This document shows positions 1 through 7,245 of a stretch of DNA of 11,849 nt, one piece after another. Numbering within the stretch: position 1 is the first letter of the stretch; each line of letters starts with the position of its first letter. The notes beneath the pieces are model-generated. The model was not told where the DNA came from. It saw nothing but the letters and a program-made list of their open reading frames with translations, and did no database searches. The stretch spans positions 1 through 11,849 of the forward strand of contig JABJFP010000097.1 in NCBI GenBank assembly GCA_018662715.1, written 5' to 3'. Source of the stretch: Methanobacteriota archaeon. GTDB taxonomy: Archaea; Thermoplasmatota; Poseidoniia; Poseidoniales; Poseidoniaceae. The position numbers were made by a program, and so were the translations under genes.

Positions 1-3000
1 CAACCACAACCGAAGATTTCGCAATCTCCGATGTCGCTGGAGCCGGCTATATTGACACCATTGCAGTCATGGACGGCAACGTTGAGAACGTCTCATACTC
101 CCAAACAACATCGCAAGGCACCTTTGGTTCGCCGCAAAAGGCTTACTTCGGACCGTATATTTCTTGGGCCATTGCAGTTGACGATCTCAACGGAGACGGC
201 GAACCAGATTTCGTCAATCCAACCATTGCATACCAGCAAAACACCACCGACTCTGCTGGCGGAAGTACATCCAATTTCTTCCTCTCCTTCCCAACAACCG
301 TCCAAGTAACACTCTCAGACGGAAACGGAGGGCACGTTAGCCCGCTCTCGTATGTCACAGGTCGCCGACCTTCTTCTGTAGACATTGGACAATTGTCTGG
401 AGGACCAAACTCTGCTGAAGATTTGGTCATTGGCCAAACGCAATACAACTTCGGCGGATGGCGTGACAACTTCGGCTGGGAGGGGCAATATGATACCCTT
501 ACCATCGTTGAGATGGACAACAAAGACCTAGCTGTCACCGATTTGGAAATTTCACCAGTAGACCGCTTCTTTGGCGCTGTCGGAGAAGGTACTCGTGACA
601 TCAACGTCACCGTAACCAACACAGGTATGGACACACTTAACGGCCAAAGTGCTGACTTAGAAGTCACGCTGAAGGTCGTGGATGAGTTGAACTCATCAAA
701 TTCCACCGTATACTCTAACGATTGGGACACACCTGAAGTAAAAACAGGCTGTGGCTCAGGCTGTAACTGGGCCTTCGAGGAATACGTTGATGGCTTAACC
801 AACTGGCATCTTGAGACCAATCACTCAGTTGGAGCATCCACTGGCAACAACGACCCGAATGTTTCTGCCAACTACCTCAACCCAACCGACTTTATGTGGG
901 CAGGCAACATGAAAACCAACCAATCTGGCGACCAATGGTCCGGATATGGAAGGAACTGGGACGATTCAATGGTTCTCGAGGATGTCGACCTCACTGGCGC
1001 GGACCGTGCCTTCATGAGCGTTGAACTGTTCCAACACTTGGGACTTGGTGCCCTTGGAAGTGCTGACCAAAATGGATTCATTGTTGGGGATGTCTGGGAC
1101 GACCTAGCCATTATCGAAGTGGGAAGTGAAGAAACTGGATGGAGTCTCATCGGATGCCCTCAACAAGCAGCTTTGCAAGGAGCATGCGCATCAGGAGAGT
1201 CCATCTGGGGCGGCTTTGACAATGACCGCATGTACAAGCAAAACTTCTGGGGAGCGGACGAGAACCAGATCGTATACTACGGTCTCTTCTCACCAGGAAC
1301 CTACTACGGTTGGAACAACTTTACCGAAGAGGGACTGGGTTCCTTTGACCTGTCCGATTGGGCCGGTGAAACGGTGGATGTTCGATTCCGATTCCGAACT
1401 GGTTTCGAGGGTTCAACTGCAGATGATAACGAAAGCCGCTGGTCAGGACGTGATGGATTCGCTGTTGATAACCTAACCATCTGGAAGCAAAACACAGCAT
1501 TCCTGCCCAACCCACAAACCCAAACAACTACCATTGGGCCACTAAATAACTTGGAACCTGGTCAAGAATACACCACTTCAATTCAGGCAAACCTGCTTAA
1601 TGATACAACCTACAGAATTTCTGCTATTATCTCCAACAATGCATGGGATGAACAGTCTATCAATGACGATGCCATTGGTTTTGTCACTCCGTTCAACCTG
1701 TTTGACCCAGCCGTTGAAGGCATCGAAGGATTCCTTCCCGGAGGCTTGTATGCTGAGGGAATGTTTGACATCGGAGTAACAACGAACAACTGGGGAAATA
1801 CGCCTGTTGACTTTGATATTGAAGCAACGGTCTATTCAGCAACGCCATCGGATGTAGTCTGTGGCGCCAGCAACTCTGTTTGTGAAGAAGACTTTACTGC
1901 AGATAGCGACGGATACTTGCACGAAGAAAACCAAAACCCCAAGGGCGTCATCTATGGCGAAAACTCATGTTCAACCAAGATTTTCAACAGCAACGCCTAC
2001 TGGTTCGGCCACCCATGTGACACCTCTACCAACGGTTACGATGACGCTTGGGCAAACGAGACATTGACTATTCCAAACATTGACCTGACCAGCATGGCAG
2101 GGGATTTCGTTTCGTTGAACTTTGAGTATTATGCTGACACGTTCTACACCACCGACCAAAGTGGAAACATTGATCCAAGCGATTACGCACTGATGATGGT
2201 GGATTATGAAAAGTCTACTTCAACAGGCTCAGAGAACTATTCTGGTCTTGTCTTTGCTCAGTGGAACGACTACAACGAGGATGGAACTTGCCAGAACGAC
2301 GATGATGGAAACGGAATTGTCAACGCCTCCGAATCGATTGACTTCGGGGAACTCGACTACATTGGTGACCGAGCAAACGAAGACGGCACGGGCAACTATA
2401 ACGTATTCTTCAACACAGAGGAACTTGTTAAGACAACCAGTATTGACTTGACTCACCTTTACATCCAGAACCGTTCATCTCCAGACTCTTCACAGTGGTT
2501 CTCTGAATGTATTTCCCTACAAGGGTCGACTGTAGACATCAACTTTGAATTCCAATCTGATGAAGATGGAAGAAACGGCATAAACGACGGATTTAAAGGC
2601 GTTGGTATCAACAACATCTCATTGCAGGAATACACCTTCGTCGAAGATGCAACCTACACCATAACACGAACTGGTGTTGATGCTGAAGACGTTGATACAA
2701 GTGTGATTGCATCCCACGAATTCGTTTCAGGCGTCTATCGACTCGACGTCAAGACCATATTCGACAACGGGACTGTTGGAACCAACTGGTACAACAACAA
2801 CGAACTTTCTACTGCAAACAACATTGAGCGGGTTATTTTCAATGTTGAATCTGTTGACATCAACATCGGTAGGCCGAAGAAGTTGACATGCCAAACCGAC
2901 CAAACCCTACCGTGTGTTCTCCCAATCGATAGCGCATTGACACACTCTTGGGAATTCCAAGCCACCAACGGAGTGCTCGCAGGCGAGTACATCTTCTACA

Positions 3001-5789
3001 TGGAAGTCGTTGATATGGCCGATGGAACCACAGCACATTTGGTTGATTCAGGAGCTTCCATAAGTCTGCAAAGTCAAGAAAAGACAGATGTCACGTTTAC
3101 GCCATGGAACGGATGGATTGACGGGCACACCTACAACATTAGTTTCTACGGAGAACTTACCGACGGAACACAAAAAGGAACTCCACGGTTCTTCTATGCA
3201 ACCTTCGCAGACAACATTGACATTGCTATCCTTTCAGATACTTCAACGGAAACCGGAATCATCAAGGAAGATCTCGCTATCCTTGGATTGACATACACTC
3301 AATATGAGATTGGAGACTGGGACAAATACTTCGACGCTGGATGGTTCACACATTACGACAAAATCATCCTACCTATGCAGGACTTGAATGCTGCTAAGGA
3401 TACCGATCAAGGTGGAGATGGATACTATCAGGCACTCGCAGACCCTGCTCAGCGAAAGACCGTCCTAACCAACTTCATGTCTGCTGGTGGGACAATTCAG
3501 GCTCACTTTGCACCGCATGGTGACCAGGTCTATGGAAAGGATTCAACCTCCCGACTTCCGTTTAACCTAGATATCAAGGAAAAGACTGATGCAGATAAAC
3601 AAATCACATACGCCAAGATGGATTTGGCCGACCCGTACCATCCAATAATGGATAACGTGGCACCCAACTCTTTCCAAGGATTTACTGCTCTAGGCGACAC
3701 TGTCGTTGCTAACGGTGTCATCAGCACATCAAGTGTAACTCAGAGCGAAATACCAACCGTTTGCGGTGGGGGATACATGGAAAGTGGTGGAGAATTCCAA
3801 CGCATTATTCGCTCGAACGACAACATCCAGGATACGCTCCTAGGTGTTTGCAGTTATTCACAAGGAGGGCTCATCGTCACGACCATTGACGTCGCAGGAA
3901 ATTCAAATCGTGCAAACGACTCAACATTCCCGCTCCTTGGCAACCTCTTGAAGTACCAAGTCACGCCCTATCCTGACGGATTTGATGATGAAGACATCAC
4001 AATCAACGGAGAAGTCCCTGATAACGATCCAAATACCAACGGATACAAGGTGCGTTACATGAAGAGCAACGCTACACTAACCTTTGATTTCCTCAGCGAC
4101 ACTGAAGCACCTCTAGATGCAGACTGGGTTATTGATGGTCCAAACGATTGGGCTGGAAACACCCTAGCAAACGGAAACACGGGCCACACATCTGAACAGA
4201 TGCCGGTAAAGAAATTCTGTAAGATTGACTTGTCATCCCTAACTAAATGTGCTCAGGGAGAAGAGTGGCACATCACGCTCTTCCTCCATGATGATGCAGG
4301 ACACTCTCGCCAATTGAAAGTCACCGTCCAAACCAACGATGCTGAAGCTGATGAATTCATACCAATAGCCGAAGGTGAAGTCGATATCCGAGATACATAT
4401 GATGATTTCATCTCCATGGGAGAGCCTCAAACTTACCAAGGAGTGGATTATGATGAATACCGAATCGTCCTCCAAGAGGATAGTGGAGAACTGGTCGTCC
4501 ACTTTGACGCAAGCAACTCATCTGACGCAGATGCTCTCACTGGAAACGGAATTGAGAGTTACGAGTGGAAGGTTCTCTACGACGCAAAATATGGCGACGA
4601 TGACTACCGACTGCTTGGTGACACTTACACTCAAACTGCCGCAAGCGGTGGTTTGTGGTCTTACAAGTTCCAGAACGTCACTGTTGACGAAACTGGTTCA
4701 ATTGAGAATCAAATCAAGATTGAACTAACTGTCACAGATAGTGCTGGACGTGTTTCCGAGGAATACCGAATGTATTTCGTGATTCTTGCTGAAGGCATGG
4801 GTGACGAGCCTGTAGACTTCACATGGACGCAGGAATCCCAGAATGGAACTCAATTCACCGACGATAACATTACCTTGAGTGGTGAAATTTTGAGCGGGTC
4901 TGAAGATAGCGACGTCTACATTGAAGTCGCTTTCAACAGCGGTGATTTCGACTTAGGGGGCTTCGATAAATTCGAATTGAGTAAAGACTCCCTGGGCGCT
5001 GGAAATCAGCTTTGGGACAAGTCAGATAAACTTGCCAACGGAGACAACTGGGAACTTACCCTGAACTTGAAGAGCTTCTACGATAACGAAACCCCAACGT
5101 CAGTAACCATCTACCTCTTGGTGTACGAAGGTGCTGATGCAACCAAGGACGCAGACCGCATCTACCGAGAGATCACCATCAACCTCCCAATCTGTAAGGG
5201 AACTGAAATCGACCCTGCTGCAGAAGCAGCTGGTGGACGCTGGATCATGAACGACAACGACGAGTGTGAATGGTCTGGAGCATGGACATATGACCCATCT
5301 ACAGGCCTTTGGGCTGATGCAACTCCCTCTGGAGACGGTACTGAAGGAGATTCAGATGGACTGGACTCAACAATGCTGATCGCTGCCGGAGGACTCCTTC
5401 TACTCATCATCGTAGGGACCCTGATGTTCATGCGCCGTGGTGGAGAAAAGGAAGATGCCTTTGGAGATATGAGTGGCGCCTTTGGCACCGATGCACTTGA
5501 CCCAACAGAGCAATATGTCCAGCAACTCATCGCTCAGGGCTATCCTGAAGAGACTGCTCGTGCATTCGCTGCACAATACGTTGGTGGAGATGCCGCAGGT
5601 GCTGCCGCTCAACCAGCAGCCCAAGCTGCTGTTGCTCAACCAGCCGCCGCTCAACCAGCCGCTGGTGGATTCGACCAGGCGATTTACGAACAGTACTATC
5701 AGCAATTTGTTGGCCAAGGCTACGATGCTGCGACAGCGGCTGCCTATGCTCAGCAATATGCGGTCCAGTACGCTCAATCGCAGCAGTGA
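1..5789 (+). CDS. Giant multidomain cell-surface protein, 5' partial
   Basis: The reading frame is open from base 3 to TGA at 5787-5789 (about 1,928 residues visible). The Met at 69 lies inside a repeat, so the true start is outside the window. Domains in order: FG-GAP/VCBS-like beta-propeller blades (3-520; calcium-type loop DLNGDGEPD near 183-209); a CARDB-like spacer (525-700); a jelly-roll domain like the C-terminal domain of M6 immune-inhibitor-A peptidases or MAM (705-1490; ends with VRFRFRTGFEG and DGFAVDNLTI); another spacer; a second such jelly roll (1855-2640) carrying an EF-hand loop; beta domains; a glutamine-amidotransferase-like domain (3210-3960); Ig/PKD-like domains (3965-5190; FDASNSSDAD); a Trp-rich stretch with GAWTYDPSTGLW; a transmembrane helix (5373-5432) followed by Arg-Arg; and a Q/A/Y-rich tail. 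Topology is therefore outside, membrane, short cytoplasmic tail. No peptidase active site is visible. The role is probably surface binding or substrate capture; this is inference. Confidence 0.9.
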   Translation, partial: TTTEDFAISDVAGAGYIDTIAVMDGNVENVSYSQTTSQGTFGSPQKAYFGPYISWAIAVDDLNGDGEPDFVNPTIAYQQNTTDSAGGSTSNFFLSFPTTVQVTLSDGNGGHVSPLSYVTGRRPSSVDIGQLSGGPNSAEDLVIGQTQYNFGGWRDNFGWEGQYDTLTIVEMDNKDLAVTDLEISPVDRFFGAVGEGTRDINVTVTNTGMDTLNGQSADLEVTLKVVDELNSSNSTVYSNDWDTPEVKTGCGSGCNWAFEEYVDGLTNWHLETNHSVGASTGNNDPNVSANYLNPTDFMWAGNMKTNQSGDQWSGYGRNWDDSMVLEDVDLTGADRAFMSVELFQHLGLGALGSADQNGFIVGDVWDDLAIIEVGSEETGWSLIGCPQQAALQGACASGESIWGGFDNDRMYKQNFWGADENQIVYYGLFSPGTYYGWNNFTEEGLGSFDLSDWAGETVDVRFRFRTGFEGSTADDNESRWSGRDGFAVDNLTIWKQNTAFLPNPQTQTTTIGPLNNLEPGQEYTTSIQANLLNDTTYRISAIISNNAWDEQSINDDAIGFVTPFNLFDPAVEGIEGFLPGGLYAEGMFDIGVTTNNWGNTPVDFDIEATVYSATPSDVVCGASNSVCEEDFTADSDGYLHEENQNPKGVIYGENSCSTKIFNSNAYWFGHPCDTSTNGYDDAWANETLTIPNIDLTSMAGDFVSLNFEYYADTFYTTDQSGNIDPSDYALMMVDYEKSTSTGSENYSGLVFAQWNDYNEDGTCQNDDDGNGIVNASESIDFGELDYIGDRANEDGTGNYNVFFNTEELVKTTSIDLTHLYIQNRSSPDSSQWFSECISLQGSTVDINFEFQSDEDGRNGINDGFKGVGINNISLQEYTFVEDATYTITRTGVDAEDVDTSVIASHEFVSGVYRLDVKTIFDNGTVGTNWYNNNELSTANNIERVIFNVESVDINIGRPKKLTCQTDQTLPCVLPIDSALTHSWEFQATNGVLAGEYIFYMEVVDMADGTTAHLVDSGASISLQSQEKTDVTFTPWNGWIDGHTYNISFYGELTDGTQKGTPRFFYATFADNIDIAILSDTSTETGIIKEDLAILGLTYTQYEIGDWDKYFDAGWFTHYDKIILPMQDLNAAKDTDQGGDGYYQALADPAQRKTVLTNFMSAGGTIQAHFAPHGDQVYGKDSTSRLPFNLDIKEKTDADKQITYAKMDLADPYHPIMDNVAPNSFQGFTALGDTVVANGVISTSSVTQSEIPTVCGGGYMESGGEFQRIIRSNDNIQDTLLGVCSYSQGGLIVTTIDVAGNSNRANDSTFPLLGNLLKYQVTPYPDGFDDEDITINGEVPDNDPNTNGYKVRYMKSNATLTFDFLSDTEAPLDADWVIDGPNDWAGNTLANGNTGHTSEQMPVKKFCKIDLSSLTKCAQGEEWHITLFLHDDAGHSRQLKVTVQTNDAEADEFIPIAEGEVDIRDTYDDFISMGEPQTYQGVDYDEYRIVLQEDSGELVVHFDASNSSDADALTGNGIESYEWKVLYDAKYGDDDYRLLGDTYTQTAASGGLWSYKFQNVTVDETGSIENQIKIELTVTDSAGRVSEEYRMYFVILAEGMGDEPVDFTWTQESQNGTQFTDDNITLSGEILSGSEDSDVYIEVAFNSGDFDLGGFDKFELSKDSLGAGNQLWDKSDKLANGDNWELTLNLKSFYDNETPTSVTIYLLVYEGADATKDADRIYREITINLPICKGTEIDPAAEAAGGRWIMNDNDECEWSGAWTYDPSTGLWADATPSGDGTEGDSDGLDSTMLIAAGGLLLLIIVGTLMFMRRGGEKEDAFGDMSGAFGTDALDPTEQYVQQLIAQGYPEETARAFAAQYVGGDAAGAAAQPAAQAAVAQPAAAQPAAGGFDQAIYEQYYQQFVGQGYDAATAAAYAQQYAVQYAQSQQ
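2298..2333 (+). other. EF-hand calcium-binding loop inside the second jelly roll
   Basis: The twelve residues DDDGNGIVNASE fit the canonical EF-hand loop: acidic or Asn at positions 1, 3 and 5, Gly at 6, an aliphatic residue at 8 and Glu at 12. The preceding DYNEDGTCQN is also acid-rich. The loop sits within a MAM-like domain, so it is probably a structural calcium site as in dockerins or thrombospondin-type loops, not a paired signalling EF-hand. Confidence 0.65.
5373..5432 (+). other. C-terminal transmembrane anchor of the giant surface protein
   Basis: Twenty hydrophobic residues (MLIAAGGLLLLIIVGTLMFM) follow an acidic Gly/Ser/Asp linker and precede Arg-Arg-Gly-Gly-Glu-Lys. The positive charges after the helix predict that the preceding roughly 1,790 residues are outside and the last 118 or so residues are cytoplasmic. 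Confidence 0.85.
5511..5786 (+). repeat. Two UBA-like QGY motifs in the cytoplasmic tail
   Basis: Two copies of the same roughly 20-residue helical motif, YVQQLIAQGYPEETARAFAA (from 5514) and YYQQFVGQGYDAATAAAYAQ (from 5694), are separated by an Ala/Pro/Gln linker with repeated QPAAAQPAA-type units. The pattern of aromatic, QQ, hydrophobic pair, x-Q-G-Y, then a second helix resembles the start of UBA/CUE-type three-helix domains (hydrophobic-x-x-M-G-F/Y). Only two helices are evident, so UBA membership is not established. The repetition itself is directly visible. Confidence 0.6.
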
Positions 5790-6192
5790 TGCAGACAAGT
5801 CGCTTGAGTTCAAACCAACGCTGACACATGACGAAGGACGACCTATCGTCCATGGCAATGGAGAAGGCTCTGAGTACGCAGAAGGTGTTCTCAAAGAGGC
5901 TGAGGAAACAACACCCTGAGTCCATCGCTTGAAAGCCATAGGTAAGGCAAGTGACCTGAGATATCCGGTGATTGCCGTCAACTACGGGTACGACAACGTG
6001 TCCTCTGCAAATCGATGTCTGATTATAGTCCGAGTTATTGAAGAAGGTTCCAATGGACCCGGTAGTGTACTGATCTCTGAGGAAAAAACCTCGGGCCTTT
6101 CTACAACAAAATTGGACACGTTCGGCTTAGCATTGGTTTGCTATCTCAGCAACAAACCGCCTACCTTGACGATTACCCTGCTGGAACGTAAA
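5790..6192. other. Convergent intergenic region with candidate small ORFs
   Basis: About 400 bases lie between two convergent genes, which is long compared with the 50 bases or fewer between the other genes here. I found no tRNA cloverleaf, rRNA or recognisable RNA gene. Three short plus-strand reading frames exist: 5758-5919 (53 codons, acidic, overlapping the end of the giant gene), 5828-5932 (MTKDDLSSMAMEKALSTQ..., 34 codons) and 5929-6216 (TTG start, 95 codons, containing LRYPVIAVNYGYDN). None has a clear ribosome binding site and I recognise no family. Confidence 0.5.
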
Positions 6193-6216
6193 TCACTCTT
6201 CTTCGTAAGGGCGTAG
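5828..6216 (+). pseudogene. Possible frameshifted small gene (unrecognised)
   Basis: An ATG-started frame at 5828 (34 codons, ending ...RKQHPESIA) stops at 5930-5932 exactly where the next frame opens with TTG-AAA-GCC and continues for 95 codons to TAG at 6216. A single missing T in 'gcttga' (as gctttga) would fuse them into about 130 codons reading ...QHPESIALKAIGKASDL.... The second half contains plausible beta-strand-like stretches (YPVIAVNYG, CLIIVRVIEEG). Its end overlaps the 3' end of the convergent TPR gene by 24 bases. It could be a real gene with a sequencing or assembly error, a decayed gene, or chance. No homologue is recognised. Confidence 0.25.
6079..6092 (-). terminator. Candidate oligo-T terminator for the minus-strand operon
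   Basis: On the minus strand this reads GAGG-TTTTTT-CCTC, a run of six T flanked by a short inverted repeat, about 100 bases after the stop of the TPR gene. Archaeal polymerases often terminate at oligo-T tracts. The stem is only four base pairs, so the T run is the main evidence. Confidence 0.3.
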
Positions 6217-7230
6217 GCCCTCACTATCATCTTCCTCGACATAGTCGTCAATGAAGGAATGGTGGGCCTCAAAATCGGGGAGTCGTTGCTTCCAATTCTT
6301 TGGAAGAGATGCTCCTCTGTCAATGATTTTGAGCATGCGTTCTTGCCATGGTCTAGGTTTTCGTTGCATGATATACATGTAGAGAACAGATGTTCGAATA
6401 TCTTCTTGGAGGACCGTATGACCGGTAGAGGCTTCAAAATTCATAGCCCGCAAGAGATTGAATGCAGGGCGATTGATGAGTTGGAACCAACGCTTTGCAG
6501 TCCTCATTGAAAACAGGACGATGAACAGGATGACCATCGTTGTAAGACAGAATGAACCCCATCCTTGTCCTGCAAATTGTTGCGAGAAATAAATCACGAC
6601 CAAAAGAAGTGGAACCGACACCATGAGGAAAATGAAATTTTCAGACATGGGTGGTTTCTTCATTTTCTGTCGGATGGCCTCCCAACCATTGTGATGCTTC
6701 TCATATGGTCGGAAAATTTCCTTGGAGTCTTGCACGGCAGCAGCCCGAACCAAGTTCAATAGCCCGTTAATCCGAGTAAATTGAGAGGTTGGGACGTCCA
6801 TGTTTTCTTCGAGAATGGCCTCCAGCCTGCGTTGAGCCTCTTCATATTCCCCCATATCAGCAAGAATTGAAGCCATTTCAACAAGAGGTGTTGCTTCATT
6901 AGGCGTGTAGTTGCGGCATTTCTGCCACCAGTGTAACGCATCGTGTAGCAAACCAAGGTCGTCGGCCATAAGTCGCCCTCCACGAAGCCACATGTCCAAT
7001 CTTGTTGGGTCAAGGGCCACGATTTTTTTCACGGCAGCCAATGCTTGGGCCGCATCGAGCATGGTCATTTGTTCGCCACGGGCAGGAACGGTAGCTTCAA
7101 CATAAATTGACCATGCTTCAGTGTGTTCAGGGTCAAGGGAGGTGGCGATTTTGGCCTCTTCGAGGGCTTTGGACCTATCTCCCGCATCAAGAGCTTCCAG
7201 AGCATTGAGATAATGCGTTTCTGCGCTCAA
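6193..7230 (-). CDS. TPR-repeat membrane protein with two TM helices
   Basis: A 345-residue protein. Residues 3-145 are helical TPR-like repeats (NALEALDAGDRSKALEEAK; DAAQALAAVKKIVALDP; MGEYEEAQRRLEAILEE). Two membrane helices follow at about 199-217 (FIFLMVSVPLLLVVIYF) and 226-242 (SFCLTTMVILFIVLFSM), then a basic amphipathic stretch (RTAKRWFQL) and a very acidic C-terminus (DDYVEEDDSEGLRPYEEE). The short loop between the helices implies that both ends are on the same side, probably the cytoplasm, where the TPRs could scaffold partners. No ATG is available near the start. TTG at 7230 is chosen because GGGGG lies 8 bases upstream; TTG at 7245, immediately after the preceding TGA, is the alternative and adds five residues. 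It is probably translated with the upstream zinc-finger gene. Partner and exact role are unknown. Confidence 0.85.
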   Translation of the reverse strand: MSAETHYLNALEALDAGDRSKALEEAKIATSLDPEHTEAWSIYVEATVPARGEQMTMLDAAQALAAVKKIVALDPTRLDMWLRGGRLMADDLGLLHDALHWWQKCRNYTPNEATPLVEMASILADMGEYEEAQRRLEAILEENMDVPTSQFTRINGLLNLVRAAAVQDSKEIFRPYEKHHNGWEAIRQKMKKPPMSENFIFLMVSVPLLLVVIYFSQQFAGQGWGSFCLTTMVILFIVLFSMRTAKRWFQLINRPAFNLLRAMNFEASTGHTVLQEDIRTSVLYMYIMQRKPRPWQERMLKIIDRGASLPKNWKQRLPDFEAHHSFIDDYVEEDDSEGLRPYEEE

Positions 7231-7238
7231 GTTGTTAA

Positions 7239-7243
7239 CCCCC
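7239..7243 (-). promoter_or_regulatory. Ribosome binding site deciding the TPR gene start
   Basis: GGGGG on the minus strand lies 8 bases before TTG at 7230 and just after the TGA of the upstream gene (7248-7246). This supports the TTG at 7230 over the TTG at 7245, which has no purine-rich site, and suggests translational coupling. Confidence 0.45.
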
Positions 7244-7245
7244 AA

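Noticed and set aside
143..820. Minus-strand 225-codon ORF opposite the propeller and linker region
   Set aside because: The plus strand has clear FG-GAP/VCBS and beta-domain motifs, while the antisense product has none.
705..2640. Possible active metallopeptidase of the M6 family
   Set aside because: Only the C-terminal jelly-roll type domain is present; no HExxH motif appears in the visible protein.
5400..5981. Minus-strand ORFs (193 and 132 codons) opposite the end of the giant gene
   Set aside because: They are antisense to clearly coding, domain-bearing sequence, low in complexity and show no recognisable motif.
5940..6190. Possible tRNA (a stretch 'ggttccaatggaccc' looked like a T arm)
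   Set aside because: The T-loop consensus GTTCRA is not met, and no matching acceptor, D or anticodon arms could be laid out around it.
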